A stretch of 25,793 nucleotides of DNA from positions 57,725 to 83,517 of the forward strand of contig JAHBMJ010004099.1 of the NCBI GenBank assembly GCA_018398765.1, read 5' to 3'. Shown here piece after piece: positions 1 through 10,237 of this stretch. The notes beneath the pieces are model-generated. The model was given only the letters and a program-made list of their open reading frames with translations. It had not been told where the DNA came from and did not search any database. The number at the start of each line of letters is the position of its first letter. The first letter of the stretch is position 1. This DNA comes from Chromera velia (taxonomy: Eukaryota > Sar > Chromeraceae). A program made the translations under genes and the position numbers.

Positions 1-165
1 TCACACACAGAGAGGGAAAAGAGGGCGTGGCGCGAGGCAGTTCCACAAGGGCACACGAGACAAATGCATTGTTGTTCTGTTCATTTCTCGCAGGGATCCT
101 CTTTCTCTGTCTTTCTTTGTTTCTCTCTCTCTCTTTATTTCTTTCTCTCGCTTTCTTTCTTTTTT

Positions 166-200
<35 letters not shown>

Positions 201-219
201 CTCTCTCTCTCTCTTGCCC

Positions 220-280
<61 letters not shown>

Positions 281-318
281 CTCGCTCTGTTTCTTTCTTG
301 CTTTCTTTCTTTCTCTCG

Positions 319-357
<39 letters not shown>

Positions 358-817
358 TCCCTCCTTCTCGATCTCTCTCTTCCGATCGTTCTCCCGCTCT
401 CGGTGTCTCTCTTTCTCTTTCTCTTCCTCTCCGTCTCTGTCTCTCTCCCTCTTTCTTTTTCTTGTTCTTTCTCTCTTATTTTTGTTTGTTTGCTTGCTTG
501 TTTGTTTGTTGGTTAGTCAGTTAGTTTCTTTCTTTCTTCCTTTCGTCCCTTTAAGATTTGGACCATCGGAAAAAAAAAAAACGTGGAGGGAAAGGGAGAG
601 GCAAGCAACACGGGGAGATTCATGAGGACGCCGCCGAAAAAATCAGGAAAGCGCACGGGCCAACAAAAGATAGACGAACACCAATGGAAGCCAAGAGAAA
701 ACCTTGCAGGCAGCTGCTGATGGCCAGAGGCAAGGCGGGGGTACAGTTCCGATGCGGCAGTAATGAGGCAGCCATCTAGATTCGATTGGTTCCATCCCTA
801 ACTACCCCTTTACTCAC
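1..817. other. Probable intron of the RBR ligase, mostly simple sequence
   Basis: The first half is pyrimidine microsatellite. At 540-817 I see no exon on the minus strand that continues the Ariadne domain: no Y-x-N-R-Y-like helix motif follows the donor at 817. I take this stretch as intron, with the last exons left of the window. Confidence 0.5.
99..540. repeat. CT/CTTT microsatellite with a CGCG core and a TTTG tail
   Basis: About 440 bp of almost pure pyrimidine on the plus strand, in CTTT and CT units. It is broken by an alternating CG run near 264-280 and ends in TTTG/CTTG units near 480-510. The long Ser/Leu/Phe reading frames across it are artefacts of the repeat. Confidence 0.95.
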
Positions 818-3800
818 CTTTGCTTTGGCCTTCTTGTCGGCCTCCGCGTCTTGCTGGAAAGAGTTGCAGTTGTACGCATCTGCAGACAGCAAGGTGCATG
901 GACGGAAATGAAGACGCAGGTAGGAATGCCTTTCAAAACAGAACGGACAACGAACGGCAGCAGCAAACAAAAAAGAAGAAGGGAGAGGGGTCAACAAAGT
1001 CGATCACACATCCAATTCTTGTGCATTCAGGCTGTTGCTCTGTGTGTGTCTCGCCGAAGAGCTGCTTCTTCATTCTTCTATCGATATACACAGCGGACAC
1101 ACTCACTTCCTGTGTGTTTGTGCCAGTCCCCCATGCAGACCCAGCAGAACTCAAACCGACACCTGCACGTCTGCAGAGACAGACCAGAGAAACACACCAC
1201 ACACAAAATGTCGTAGTTGGCCCCTTAGTCTCTGTCTGCCGGCTGAAAACTTCAAAGTGATGGCATACAGATCGAGTGAGTGATTCATTGACGCAAACGC
1301 ACAATGGAATGCACGCATAGGTCCCATCGCGGCCTGCACTTTCTTATTTCTTCTCAAAGAAGCCAAGCGTCTTTCACTTCTTCCATCCATCTATCCATCC
1401 ATCCATCCATCCATCCATCTATCCAGCAAGCAAAACTTCTTTTTGAGGCAATCGGAAGGAGGGCCAACTTGCACCTTCTACAAACCCACCCTCCCAACCA
1501 ACCGACGAACCAACCGACGGGACGAACGAAGCAAGGCATACGGAGGAATTCGAGAAGATCTCCCACTCACCAATAGCCAAAACGACAAGCTGACTCACCG
1601 ACTCACCGACCGACTGACCATATGCATGCAGCCTCCGTTCTTCTCCACGGGGTTTTTGCACTTGGGGCACATCTTCGTGTGCACAAGGATCCACGTGACG
1701 TTGTCGGCCTCGCTCTGGTTTCTGCACCAAATTTAAGTTAAGCAATTCAGGCAGAAAAGGAAGCCAGTGAAAGAATGCAGAGGCAATTAAGAAAGCAGAC
1801 CCTTCATACAGATCACGCACCCGCATGCCTCGTATGTTTGTCTATCTGTCTGTATATCTGTCGACATGTGCTTGCATTTCCTTCGGTGTGACGGCAACCT
1901 ACGGAAAAATACAGAGACGGATATGAGCGCTGCGTTTTGTTTCTCTTTGAAGACGCAGAAACATCAAATTCCACAAAACAAACTTCCGAATTCCACCACT
2001 CACTCACTCACTCACTTTTGTTTCCACTTCAGCGCGAGATCGCAGGGCACGGGCAGATGCGGTTCATCAGGGCAGAAGGGGCAGGACTGGAACCCGCAGT
2101 TGCACTTCACGGAGGCCAGAATGACGGCCTCAATGGCCCCATGCATCTCGAACGCCAAATTGCAGTTCGTTCCCGCACACCTGAAAGAGAGAGAGGGGAA
2201 AAGGCAGCCACGCAGAAAGAGGAACGCATCGATGAGAAGATAGATAGACACGAGCCAGGGCAGAACGACTAGAAGACCGACAACGCAAGCTGAATGCAAC
2301 AGAGAACTGGGAAAGCCACAAGAAGCGAAGGAAGCACACTGGAAGACCCTCCCTCGAGTAAGGAGATTGAGGCTTCATTCGACGAACCGAAGGACTGACT
2401 GACCACTTATACTTGTCAGAATCCCCCTGTTCCACGAAAGACCGCACCTTAAAGTAGTTGAACTTCTCCACACTCTTCTCACTCAGAAACTTGTGCCAGA
2501 GACGGTCCCTCACCACGCAGCCGCAACCGGGTTCCGGACATCTGCACACACACATACGCACGCACGCACACACGAACGCAGAGGGAAGTTGACACAGACG
2601 AACGCACCAATCGGCCCCCAGTGTTCCGCTTCACGCCAGCGAGAGGGCACGAAAAACCGGCATGAACAAACAACGGAGAAGCAGAAGCAGAAGACTCCGA
2701 AGTGGGGGAGCGGATGGCATGGAAACTTTTGGGTTTTGAACATATGCCTCGCTCTGTCTTCCTGTCTGCAGCTTTCATTTACTTGCCCTCTCAACCCCTC
2801 TCCTCGAGATTTATATTTCCCCTCTCTTCTCTTCTCTTCTCTTCTCTTCGACGGATGACTGGCTGGCTGGCTGAACGGGCCCCCTTCTGCTTCCTGTCCT
2901 CTCTTCTAGCTCTTCTCTCTTCTTCTATCTGCTGCTGACCTCTTCTCCAGAGCTGAGCCGTCCGCAATGGCCGTCTCCAGGTAATTCTCCCAACAACTGC
3001 ACGCAATGCAGAGGAGGAAGGAAGGACAGGGGGATTTCAGTCAAAGGAATGCCCGCCCTGCTTGCCCAAAGTACTCAGACACACCCTTCTCTGGCGCAAC
3101 CGAAACACAGCGAGAGCTGCCCCTTACAATTCCTCTGTCCGTGTCAGACACCATGCAGCAGAACAGACAGACAAGACACAACGGACGGACGGGCGGAAGA
3201 AAGGAAAGAAGAATCAAATAGGCACGCACACGTTTCTCCCTCGCTGTCCCTGCCTGCCCTTTTCCCTCTCTCTTGAAAGTCCCGACTGACTCGTTGGAAT
3301 ACCGATGACCGCACGGGAGAGCGTCCGTCTCCTCCATGGGACAGTCCATGCACATGATCGGACAGAAAAACTCGGTAGAGACAGAGCCTGCTGCCGCAGC
3401 AGGCGCGACAGCAGGAGGGGAGGCAGAGGAGGCCGCGTCTCCTGCGTCTGTGTCCTCCATGTCTGCTGTTCCCCCTGCGTCTCCCTGTCCCTCTTCCTCC
3501 CCACCGTCCTCATCCATATCCCCCCCATCAGATTCAAACTCTACAGCGTCCCCGTCCTCTTGGGACCCATCAGCCATGGCATCAGCGTCCCCTTCCCCCT
3601 CACCTCCCGCCTCCGACGCTTCCTCTATTGCACCGTCAATCGCAGGAAGCTTCAACTGCAGTCAACACACAGGTACTCACATGAATATACGCACGCGCAT
3701 GAAGGAACAGAGAGAGAGAGGCACAGAGGAAGAGAGAGAGAGAGAGAGAGAGAGAGATGCGCAGAGAGAGAGAGAAAGAGAGAGGCACAGAGAGAGACAC

Positions 3801-5174
3801 AGAGAGACAAAATGAGAGGAGGCGACGGCTCGCTCTCAGAGGTGCCAAACAAGAGGGAGGGGGAGGGGGAGGGAGGGACAAAGGGACGAAGGAACGAACT
3901 CCTTGTTAATTGTCTCAAAGGAGACTGACTGCATCCAGGACTGCTTGAGAGTCTCCAAACCAGTCCTCAGAGAGAATGTCCGTGTTCCATCCCTTTTTCC
4001 GTAGGAGAAACCTGCGGACATCAGAAACACAAAAACACGAACGGATGGAAGCAGGAACAACGAAAGGAGAGGCAGTCACAAACATTGTGCCTCCACGCTT
4101 CATTCGCATCAAATTCGAAGGGTTACAAGCAAACCTTTCGACCCGCAAAACCAAACTAGAAAGAGGAGACAGAGGGACAGGGTCCCCTCTTTTTCCAGCA
4201 CGCGAGAACCAGGAATGATACAGTTACGTTGCCCGGTTATCAGGCGTTGTAGAACGCAAAACAACAGCCTTCGGAGCAATTCTTTGTCTCGTTGAATACC
4301 TGTTAATCGACTGGTATCTTGACTAACGCCATGCTCATTGTATCTCTGACTAAGTGTCCGTCTTACTGTCTGCCCGGTATCTTGCCGCTCAACTGCCTCG
4401 CTGTCCGACTGACTCTGCCACGTCGGGATGCACCCCCAGGAGTTCTGCCGCCTCTGCCCTCAGGTCGTTTTTCTTCTTCTCCAGATCCGCCAGGGTCAGA
4501 ATCCGAAAGTTGTCTCTCTTCCTCCGGTTATCCTGAAAGAAGGGGGAGAGGAGATTCAGGAGAGCTCATGCGAGAGGTGCACAGGAGGGCAACGTCTTGC
4601 TTGATTCAGTGAAGAAATGACGAAGCTGAAGTGATAAACGAGGACAGTCTCCAGTGAGACGGCAGACTGACGGATGAGAACAGAGTCACAGCAGTTGGCC
4701 GAGCACCTTCCCCAAGGGCCATGCCGGCCCATAAACTCCTACTGAAACATACACTCCCTTGAGTTCCTCTTGACAGCCGACCGACTGACCATTTTTCGGT
4801 GAAATTCATCTGTCGTGACCCTTTCCACGGGGCTGCATCAAGCACGCCAAGAAGAGAAAGCGGAGCGTGTGAGAGGACGCGGAGAGCACACAAGACAGAC
4901 GGGCAGATCCGTGCGACCGCCTTACAGGGTCATGAGGGCAAGGGACGAATGAGCAAAGAGCGAACGAGACAAGATCTGTCCGTGTCTCCTTGACTGTCTA
5001 CAAATTGTCTCTGCGGGAAAAGCAATATCCGCGTGCGACCAACCTGTTATCTGATTCAAAAACTGGGTCTGACTCCCCTCTGCCTGCATAGTTGTCATCG
5101 TTCTCAAAAGAATAGCTGAACGAGGCGTCTGTCCCTCCCTCAAAGGAAGGAGACCCATCGCCCGGATCTCCCAT
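818..5174 (-). CDS. Ariadne-like RBR E3 ubiquitin ligase, 3' end beyond the left edge (11 exons)
   Basis: RBR ligases take ubiquitin from an E2 on RING1 and pass it through a thioester on a RING2 cysteine to the substrate. Exons (minus strand): 5044-5174, 4790-4832, 4414-4532, 3930-4011, 3291-3655, 2940-2996, 2404-2541, 2016-2180, 1619-1721, 1107-1170, 818-879. They total 1329 nt with every junction in phase and no internal stop. The start is the ATG at 5174-5172 (context GAGAAGATGG). Domains seen: UBA-like helices at about residues 80-120 ([19 protein letters not shown]); a long Asp/Glu-rich linker at about 126-210; RING1 at about 222-290; IBR at about 295-370 (WCAGTNC, then CGFQSCPFC); RING2 at about 385-425 ([17 protein letters not shown], then FCWVCMGDW) with the expected catalytic Cys in GGCMHM. 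The start of the Ariadne domain follows ([19 protein letters not shown]). After 818 there is a good GTGAGT donor, so the rest of the Ariadne domain lies past position 1. The family call is firm; the exact ortholog is not. Confidence 0.92.
1382..1425. repeat. (ATCC)n microsatellite
   Basis: About ten CCAT units in an intron of the RBR ligase gene. Confidence 0.95.
3291..3655 (-). other. Exon 5 of the RBR ligase: acidic linker plus first half of RING1
   Basis: The exon begins after the acceptor CTGCAG and ends at a GTCAGT donor. It encodes about 121 residues. The first ~85 are very rich in Asp, Glu, Gly and Ala, followed by an Ala/Pro/Ser stretch and then the start of RING1 ([19 protein letters not shown], then CGHRYSN). 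Usual Ariadne proteins carry their acidic stretch at the N terminus; here the large one lies between the UBA-like region and RING1. In RING1 the H-x2-C position reads Ser (HRYSNDC), and an extra cysteine is present in CPIMCMDC. Confidence 0.85.
3711..3812. repeat. (GA)n microsatellite in intron 4 of the RBR ligase
   Basis: Purine-rich on the plus strand, so pyrimidine-rich on the strand of the gene. It lies directly upstream of the exon 5 acceptor at 3656. Confidence 0.9.
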
Positions 5175-6710
5175 CTTCTCTTCTCTTAAGTCACTCCCCC
5201 AGTGATCTCTTTTCCTCTTTGACCGGCCGTTGACTTTCCCTATCGTGGAAGGAAGAAGGAAGATCCTGCTAAAAAGATTGTTACGAAATCCGATGCCCGA
5301 GTGCTTTGCAGGTGACCAAGCAAGCCCATTGAGTGCCTGGTGCCCGGAGGCTTCGATGATAGCGGCCGAGGAACGACTCGCCTTCCCTAAGAGAACAGAA
5401 CTCCACGCACTGAGGCCCGACCCGTCAGAAAGTTAGGAATAGCACACAATCGATACAGACAGTGGGCGCTCTGGTTTGAAGCACACTTGGACCAAGCCTC
5501 TCTGATCATTTCTGGTCGTGGCTCATTCAGTGACTTTCTCTCCATGCATGCAAAGCTCGCGATCACGTACACCACAAAATTGGAAGAGTCTTTTTTCGCT
5601 TTTCAGGGGCACTCGCATGACCTCCCACGAAGAAATGAATTATAATTAATGAATTAATTGAGCTCCATTCGGGACTGTCCGGGGCCATGAGAAGGTGGCT
5701 CTTATACCTAATCCCCGATGGTGACTTTTTTTGCACCGCGCGGCGGTGATCGACAGCGCCATACAGCGCACGCGTTTACCGCGCGACAAAGCAACACGTA
5801 CGTTGTTGGAATTGAATGAATTAAAGCTTGAATGAACACAAATGAACACCGCACGAACTGCATGATACTCACCAGGAAACAGGTGTATATAAGAGGACGT
5901 AAGTAAGCGAGGAAGGGTGTGTTTGGACGCTGGAAGCAGACAGCCACGAAAGCTTTCTCGTTGGCGTCTCAGCAACAGACGCATGCACGTCTGCAGTCAT
6001 AACAGCTGATATTCCGCGTCTCGAAGAGCAATGAACAGTCCACAAAATGTCTGAGAGGAAAAATGACGCAGTGGGGTGTCAAGCCATCTGTTTATTGGGC
6101 CAATTGAGTGTGGTGAAGGAATGAGAATGAGGGAATCAATTCGGAATACGAATTCGAATCAAACTCTTTAAATTGGAAAGTCGATCAATCGAAAGAAAAG
6201 ATCCTTCAGTGCGATCGACGCCGACGACGCGTCTCAGACCTAAATTATTGGCAGCAAAGAATCGTCCAAAAAAGGATGATGCTGTAGCGATCATCTTTTA
6301 AATGAAAAAATATCCATCGATCGATACGCGCTCCTTACATCGATCTCTGGAAGATCCGCAAAGGACGGAAATTAATGAGTGAGTGCCGCCTTTTTGATTC
6401 AGGAATGTTTCCCGACCCATTTCTCGTCTGCACTAGCAAGTATGATGCATTATACCAACTTTGCCATGAAATGCATGAGTGACTTTCACTGTGCACGTGT
6501 TTTTCTTTTTGCTTACACGCTGAAGCCAATCCATCTTTTTTTTTGTACGTGTGAATTCCTCTTAATTCGAGTTTTTGATCGGTCTCGCCGTCCACACCGG
6601 CCGAAGATGCCTATTGCTTTCCGCAGGCTGGTCCAACAGACAGATCCACTTCTTACTTCCTGTTTGAGGCTGTTGAACCTCATACCGGCCTCTGTGTGAA
6701 TGAATCTGCT
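5175..6710. other. Upstream region of the RBR ligase; no supported gene
   Basis: This is the 5' flank of the minus-strand RBR gene and presumably holds its promoter. ORFs of 60-112 codons occur but show no domain, no agreeing splice sites and no recognised motif. The part at 5640-6330 is AT-richer, with several AATTAAT-type runs. I found no repeat ends or RNA gene in it. Confidence 0.5.
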
Positions 6711-6715
6711 TGCAG

Positions 6716-6763
6716 GAATCACTAGAGGTGAGGGCAAAGGACGCAGTGACACTCGCGTCGATG
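6716..6763 (+). CDS. Possible short exon of an unidentified plus-strand gene
   Basis: A TTGCAG acceptor and a GTCAGT donor (the donor type used by the sure genes here) frame 16 codons reading ESLEVRAKDAVTLASM. It would be phase 0 on both sides. I could not link it to neighbouring exons, so it may be chance; the upstream stretch from 6630 is also open in another frame. Confidence 0.2.
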
Positions 6764-7162
6764 GTCAGTGAGACCTTGTGGTGAGACCATGCAACTGCTT
6801 CACCTTCTCTTTCCCTAGAGGCGTCTGCTGTATGCAAACACCAAGAGGGATACGTCCCCTCTATGTCTCCTCCTTTTTCTCCCCTTCCAGCCGTACATGC
6901 ATTCCTTTTGTCAGTCATATCATTAGTGGCCGTTTTGTCTTTCCGTTCAGTTATCATCTTATCTGCTTCTCAATACAGGCAAGCTGAAGCAGCTTTGCAT
7001 TGCACGTTTTGATTGGATGCTCTTTCAAGGTGTATCCTGACTTTTTTACATCTAGATATGTGTGTGGATGAGAATATGTATGTTGAAGGACGACCAGAGA
7101 AAGTGGCAGAGGCAGTGATATACTGTGATGTGCATGATACCTCCCAATCCCCACCCCTTCCC

Positions 7163-7163
<1 letters not shown>

Positions 7164-7204
<41 letters not shown>

Positions 7205-7205
7205 A

Positions 7206-7272
<67 letters not shown>
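7164..7272. repeat. Compound (CT)n-(GT)n microsatellite
   Basis: About 40 bp of CT units followed by about 65 bp of GT units on the plus strand. The GT part could adopt Z-DNA. Confidence 0.95.
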
Positions 7273-7274
<2 letters not shown>

Positions 7275-7854
7275 TCGGCAGAGAACACAAGCCTCCCTCA
7301 CGGAGACTTGAAGTTCGCGTCAGTGCCTTCCACCCGCCTTCGTCTGTTCTACAGTTTCAAAATACAGAAGGTTTCCATTTACACACAGCTAGGCAGGCCC
7401 GGCCCTTGAAGCTCGTCAAAGTGGCCACAATCTAGGGTCATAAAGTTACGGCGAAAGCTAGACCCTCCCTTTTTCTTCCTGATATTGTGTGCCGTTTCTG
7501 CCGCACTGTTTGTTCTTCTTCGAGTCATGTGTTTTTGGTCAGATGAGGTGCCTGGTGGGCGGGGAAGAGTAATCGAAAGAGATTGTCTCATCGCTGCCTA
7601 ACATATTTTTTATCGTCTAGTTTGGTTTTCTACTCTCAACTGCGCGAGCACTCAGATCATCCGATGGAAAATTTAATCACTGTTTTATCAGTTTTTAGGC
7701 GTTTCTATTTTTTGCATATTTTGTGAATCTCCGCCGTCTCTCACTTTCTACCAGCTTCATTGACTGCAGGCACAAAAATTGACCAAACAAACACAAGCTG
7801 CATGGATCGGTGAGCTTATCTTTTTCCTCTCTCTCTTCTTCTGTCTGTCTGTGT

Positions 7855-7880
7855 GGGGGGGGGGGGACNGGGGGGGGGGG
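7855..7880. repeat. G homopolymer run with an undetermined base
   Basis: Two runs of about ten Gs flank AC plus an N at 7869. This marks a spot where the assembly is weak. The matching place in the second copy (about 9553-9562) is a clean run of about ten Gs. Confidence 0.95.
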
Positions 7881-8284
7881 ACACCGAGGGGGTTCACTTC
7901 ATGTCGAGCGTCTCACGGCACTCTCATTCACAACGGTCTCTCGAACCAGTTCTTTCCCAGTGCCACATCTATCTGACCTGAGCGCAAGATTCTGTTCCTC
8001 TGCATCGATGAGGCCTAGGATGAGACAATATTCAGTGTCTTGTTCTTGAGATCCTTCGAGTGGTTTCTTCCACTGATTGTGCCTTTGTTAGAGGGCCATG
8101 TCATTCGAGGCGGTTTTTGCTACTGGATGCCTCCTCTGGGTATGGGCTAGGTGAGATTACCTGTCTGCGCTGGCCTTTGCAACATTCGCTTCGGATCTGT
8201 ATTCTGATTCCTTTCCTTGACAGGACAGTGTCACTTAAAAATAAAAGGGTCATCATATTTTGTTTCTTGCTTCCTTGTGTGCAG

Positions 8285-8353
8285 AGTCAAAAACTTGGAT
8301 GCTCAACTTATACTCACAAAGTGCGAGGCAGATAGCCTGAAGAGAGAAACGAG
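8285..8353 (+). CDS. Copy-1 version of the coiled-coil exon
   Basis: The exon lies between GTGTGCAG and GTCTGC and reads VKNLDAQLILTKCEADSLK plus RET. It is one codon triplet shorter in its 3' part than its twin at 9957-10034 (which ends KRDAQET) and has a Cys in place of Arg. It is open and in the same phase (2 in, 2 out). No intact continuation comparable to the exon at 10221 follows: after the shared CCAGAGGAAT the sequence diverges. It is either a remnant of a duplicated gene or part of a separate upstream gene. Confidence 0.4.
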
Positions 8354-9158
8354 GTCTGCATGTACGTTGAGGTGTCTCTTCTGAATCAAACGTATTTGTG
8401 CGTGTGTGCGTGAGACCTTGGGTGTTCTGTGCATGTGTATTAGTATTGTGAACGACTAACACACCGCATGCGCTTGATCCTTCTGTCCGTCTCCTTTGCG
8501 TTAATTTCCTCTTGAAGTTTTGTTTCGGACCGCCCCTGTATGCAGCTGCCCAGAGGAATGTAGCTTTAGTAGACGTTTACTCCCATGATTTTACGTTACA
8601 TGGATACAGACAGACACATCGATGCAAGTCTCTGTTTTGCTGCTTTTGTTCCTCAGCCTCCACCCCCGAGTCGGGCCCCCCTCACGGAACCAACATGGTC
8701 AGTGTATGTATGTGTCACCATCGTAGACCCACGTCTGTCCCAGCTAGCCTCCCTCAGAGCAGTCAAGCGAGCACATCGATTGGTTTCTTTTTAATTGTTT
8801 CTTCTTCGTCGGGATTCTTCTCCTGCTCCAGAAGGGAAGGTCTACCCAGAATAGAAAGAAGAGCTGGTTCGATCAGTCCCGCTGTGCCTCTGAAGGATCC
8901 GTAAGAGTCCCCTTGCCAGGTGCATTTCGTGATCATATACATCCTTGACGTGCTTTTTTGGTTCGGGCATCGAGCATGGCTTCAAGGTCCTTAGACATAT
9001 ACAGGCTATTTCTTTCTTACAGCATAATCCCCATGTCTCTTGCATGCATGTGCTAAGGTCCTCCTGCTTGTCCATGGTCATGCATGGCGGCCTAATTGAG
9101 TCACTTCTCTTTTGCACGACACACGTGGTGAAGGTTTTGATTAATATACAAAACGCAG

Positions 9159-9242
9159 GACGAAAAGAAGACCGAACTCGAGATGATCGATGAACGTCTT
9201 TCTACAATCGCAAATCAACAGGGGGCCGCTCCGAGGGGGTGA
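9159..9242 (+). CDS. Probable terminal exon of an upstream plus-strand gene, helical charged tail
   Basis: After the acceptor AAACGCAG, 27 codons are open and end with TGA at 9240-9242. They read DEKKTELEMIDERLSTIANQ and then QGAAPRG. Composition is that of a charged helix. The stop lies 8 bp before the ATG at 9251, which opens another coding-like stretch in a different frame. So this is either the last exon of a gene whose other exons lie in the 6.7-9.1 kb stretch, or part of one exon split by a frame error in a G run. Confidence 0.4.
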   Translation, partial: DEKKTELEMIDERLSTIANQQGAAPRG

Positions 9243-9250
9243 AGGCAGCG

Positions 9251-9309
9251 ATGACTGTCTGGACGGAGAGTGCTGTGGCTGATCTCCTGTCCAGGCTGTC
9301 CAGCAGCCG
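9251..9309 (+). CDS. Possible first exon of the coiled-coil gene
   Basis: From the ATG at 9251, 19 codons plus 2 nt run to a good GTAAGA donor and read MTVWTESAVADLLSRLSSS. The frame is also open upstream to 9213 (ending in EGVKAA), so the ATG need not be the start. It is phase 2 out. The next plausible exon (9471-9510, between TGACTGCAG and GTGAGT) would continue it with RNKERTVPHQQHGL and end in phase 0. That does not fit the phase 2 entry of the exon at 9957, so the model is incomplete here. Confidence 0.35.
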
Positions 9310-9424
9310 GTAAGACACCCCTCAGCATAGATCAGCGGTCTACAGCAAGAGAGCTCCTCGAGGGGTTTCCTCGCTGGATATTCTGTTGCTTTTCATCCAT
9401 TTCCATGTTTTGTATGCTTTCTGA

Positions 9425-10237
9425 ATCATCATTGTCTCTGTCACCTTCTTTCAACTTCATTGACTGCAGAAACAAAGAAAGAACAGTCCCACACCAGCAG
9501 CATGGATTGGTGAGTATGCCATTTTCCTCTCTCTCTTCTTCTGTCTGTGTGTGGGGGGGGGGACACCGAGGGGGGTCTCTTCATGTCGAGCGTCTAACGG
9601 AACTCTCATTCACAATGGTCTCTCGAACGGTTACCAGTTTTTTCCCAGTGCCACATCTATCTAACCTGAGCGTAAGATTCTGCTCCCCTGCATCGATGAA
9701 GACCTAAGACGAGACAATATTGAGTGTCTTGATTTTGAGATCCTTCGAGTAGCTTCTCCCACTGATTGTGGCTTTGTTAGAGGGCCATGTCAGGTGAGGC
9801 GGTCCTTGCCACTGGATGCCTCCTCTGGGTGTGAGCTAGGTGCGAATTAATTGTCTGCTCTGGCCTTTGCAAGATTTGCATTCTGATTCCTTTCCTTGAG
9901 GGGAAACTTTTTTTAAAAAAGTCATCGTATTTTGTTTTATGGTTCCTTGTGTGCAGAGTCAAAAACCTGGATGCACAACTCATTCTCTCTAAGCGCGAGG
10001 CAGACAGCCTGAAGAGAGACGCGCAAGAAACCAGGTCTGCATGTACGTTTTGGTGTCTCTTCAAACATGTTTGCACGTGTGCATGTGCGTGAGACCTTGG
10101 GTGTTCCGTGCATGTGCATTAGTATTGAGAACAACCAACACACCGCATGCGTTTGATCCTTCTGTCCGTCTCCTTTGCGTTTCCTCTTAAATTTTTCTTT
10201 CGGACTGCCCCTGTATGCAGCTGTCCAGAGGAATCTG
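9425..10237 (+). repeat. Tandem segmental duplication, copy 2
   Basis: Second copy of the segment at 7720-8562, about 1.69 kb downstream. This copy is the one whose coiled-coil exon is followed by in-phase exons. Its 40-nt exon-like stretch 9471-9510 differs from copy 1 at many positions although the surrounding intron-like sequence is well conserved. Confidence 0.9.

Larger units (their letters stand above)
6764..8284. other. No supported gene; simple repeats and the left part of a duplicated segment
   Basis: This holds a CT/GT microsatellite, a G run with an undetermined base, and from about 7720 the first copy of a segment repeated at 9425. Short open stretches (for example 7273-7409) lack agreeing splice sites or recognisable motifs. 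Confidence 0.5.
7720..8562 (+). repeat. Tandem segmental duplication, copy 1
   Basis: It matches 9425-10237 in order and orientation, including intron-like sequence. Shared landmarks are CTTCATTGACTGCAG, TGCCACATCTATCT, GATCCTTCGAGT, TTAGAGGGCCATGTC, the exon acceptor CCTTGTGTGCAG and the end at CCAGAGGAAT. By eye most aligned stretches agree at roughly 85-90%, with small indels. Similarity stops sharply after CCAGAGGAAT. Confidence 0.9.

Noticed and set aside
27-524. 165- and 150-codon ORFs rich in Ser, Leu and Phe
   Set aside because: They are translations of a CT/CTTT microsatellite.
3305-3928. 207-codon plus-strand ORF
   Set aside because: It is antisense to the acidic exon of the RBR ligase and runs on into the GA repeat.
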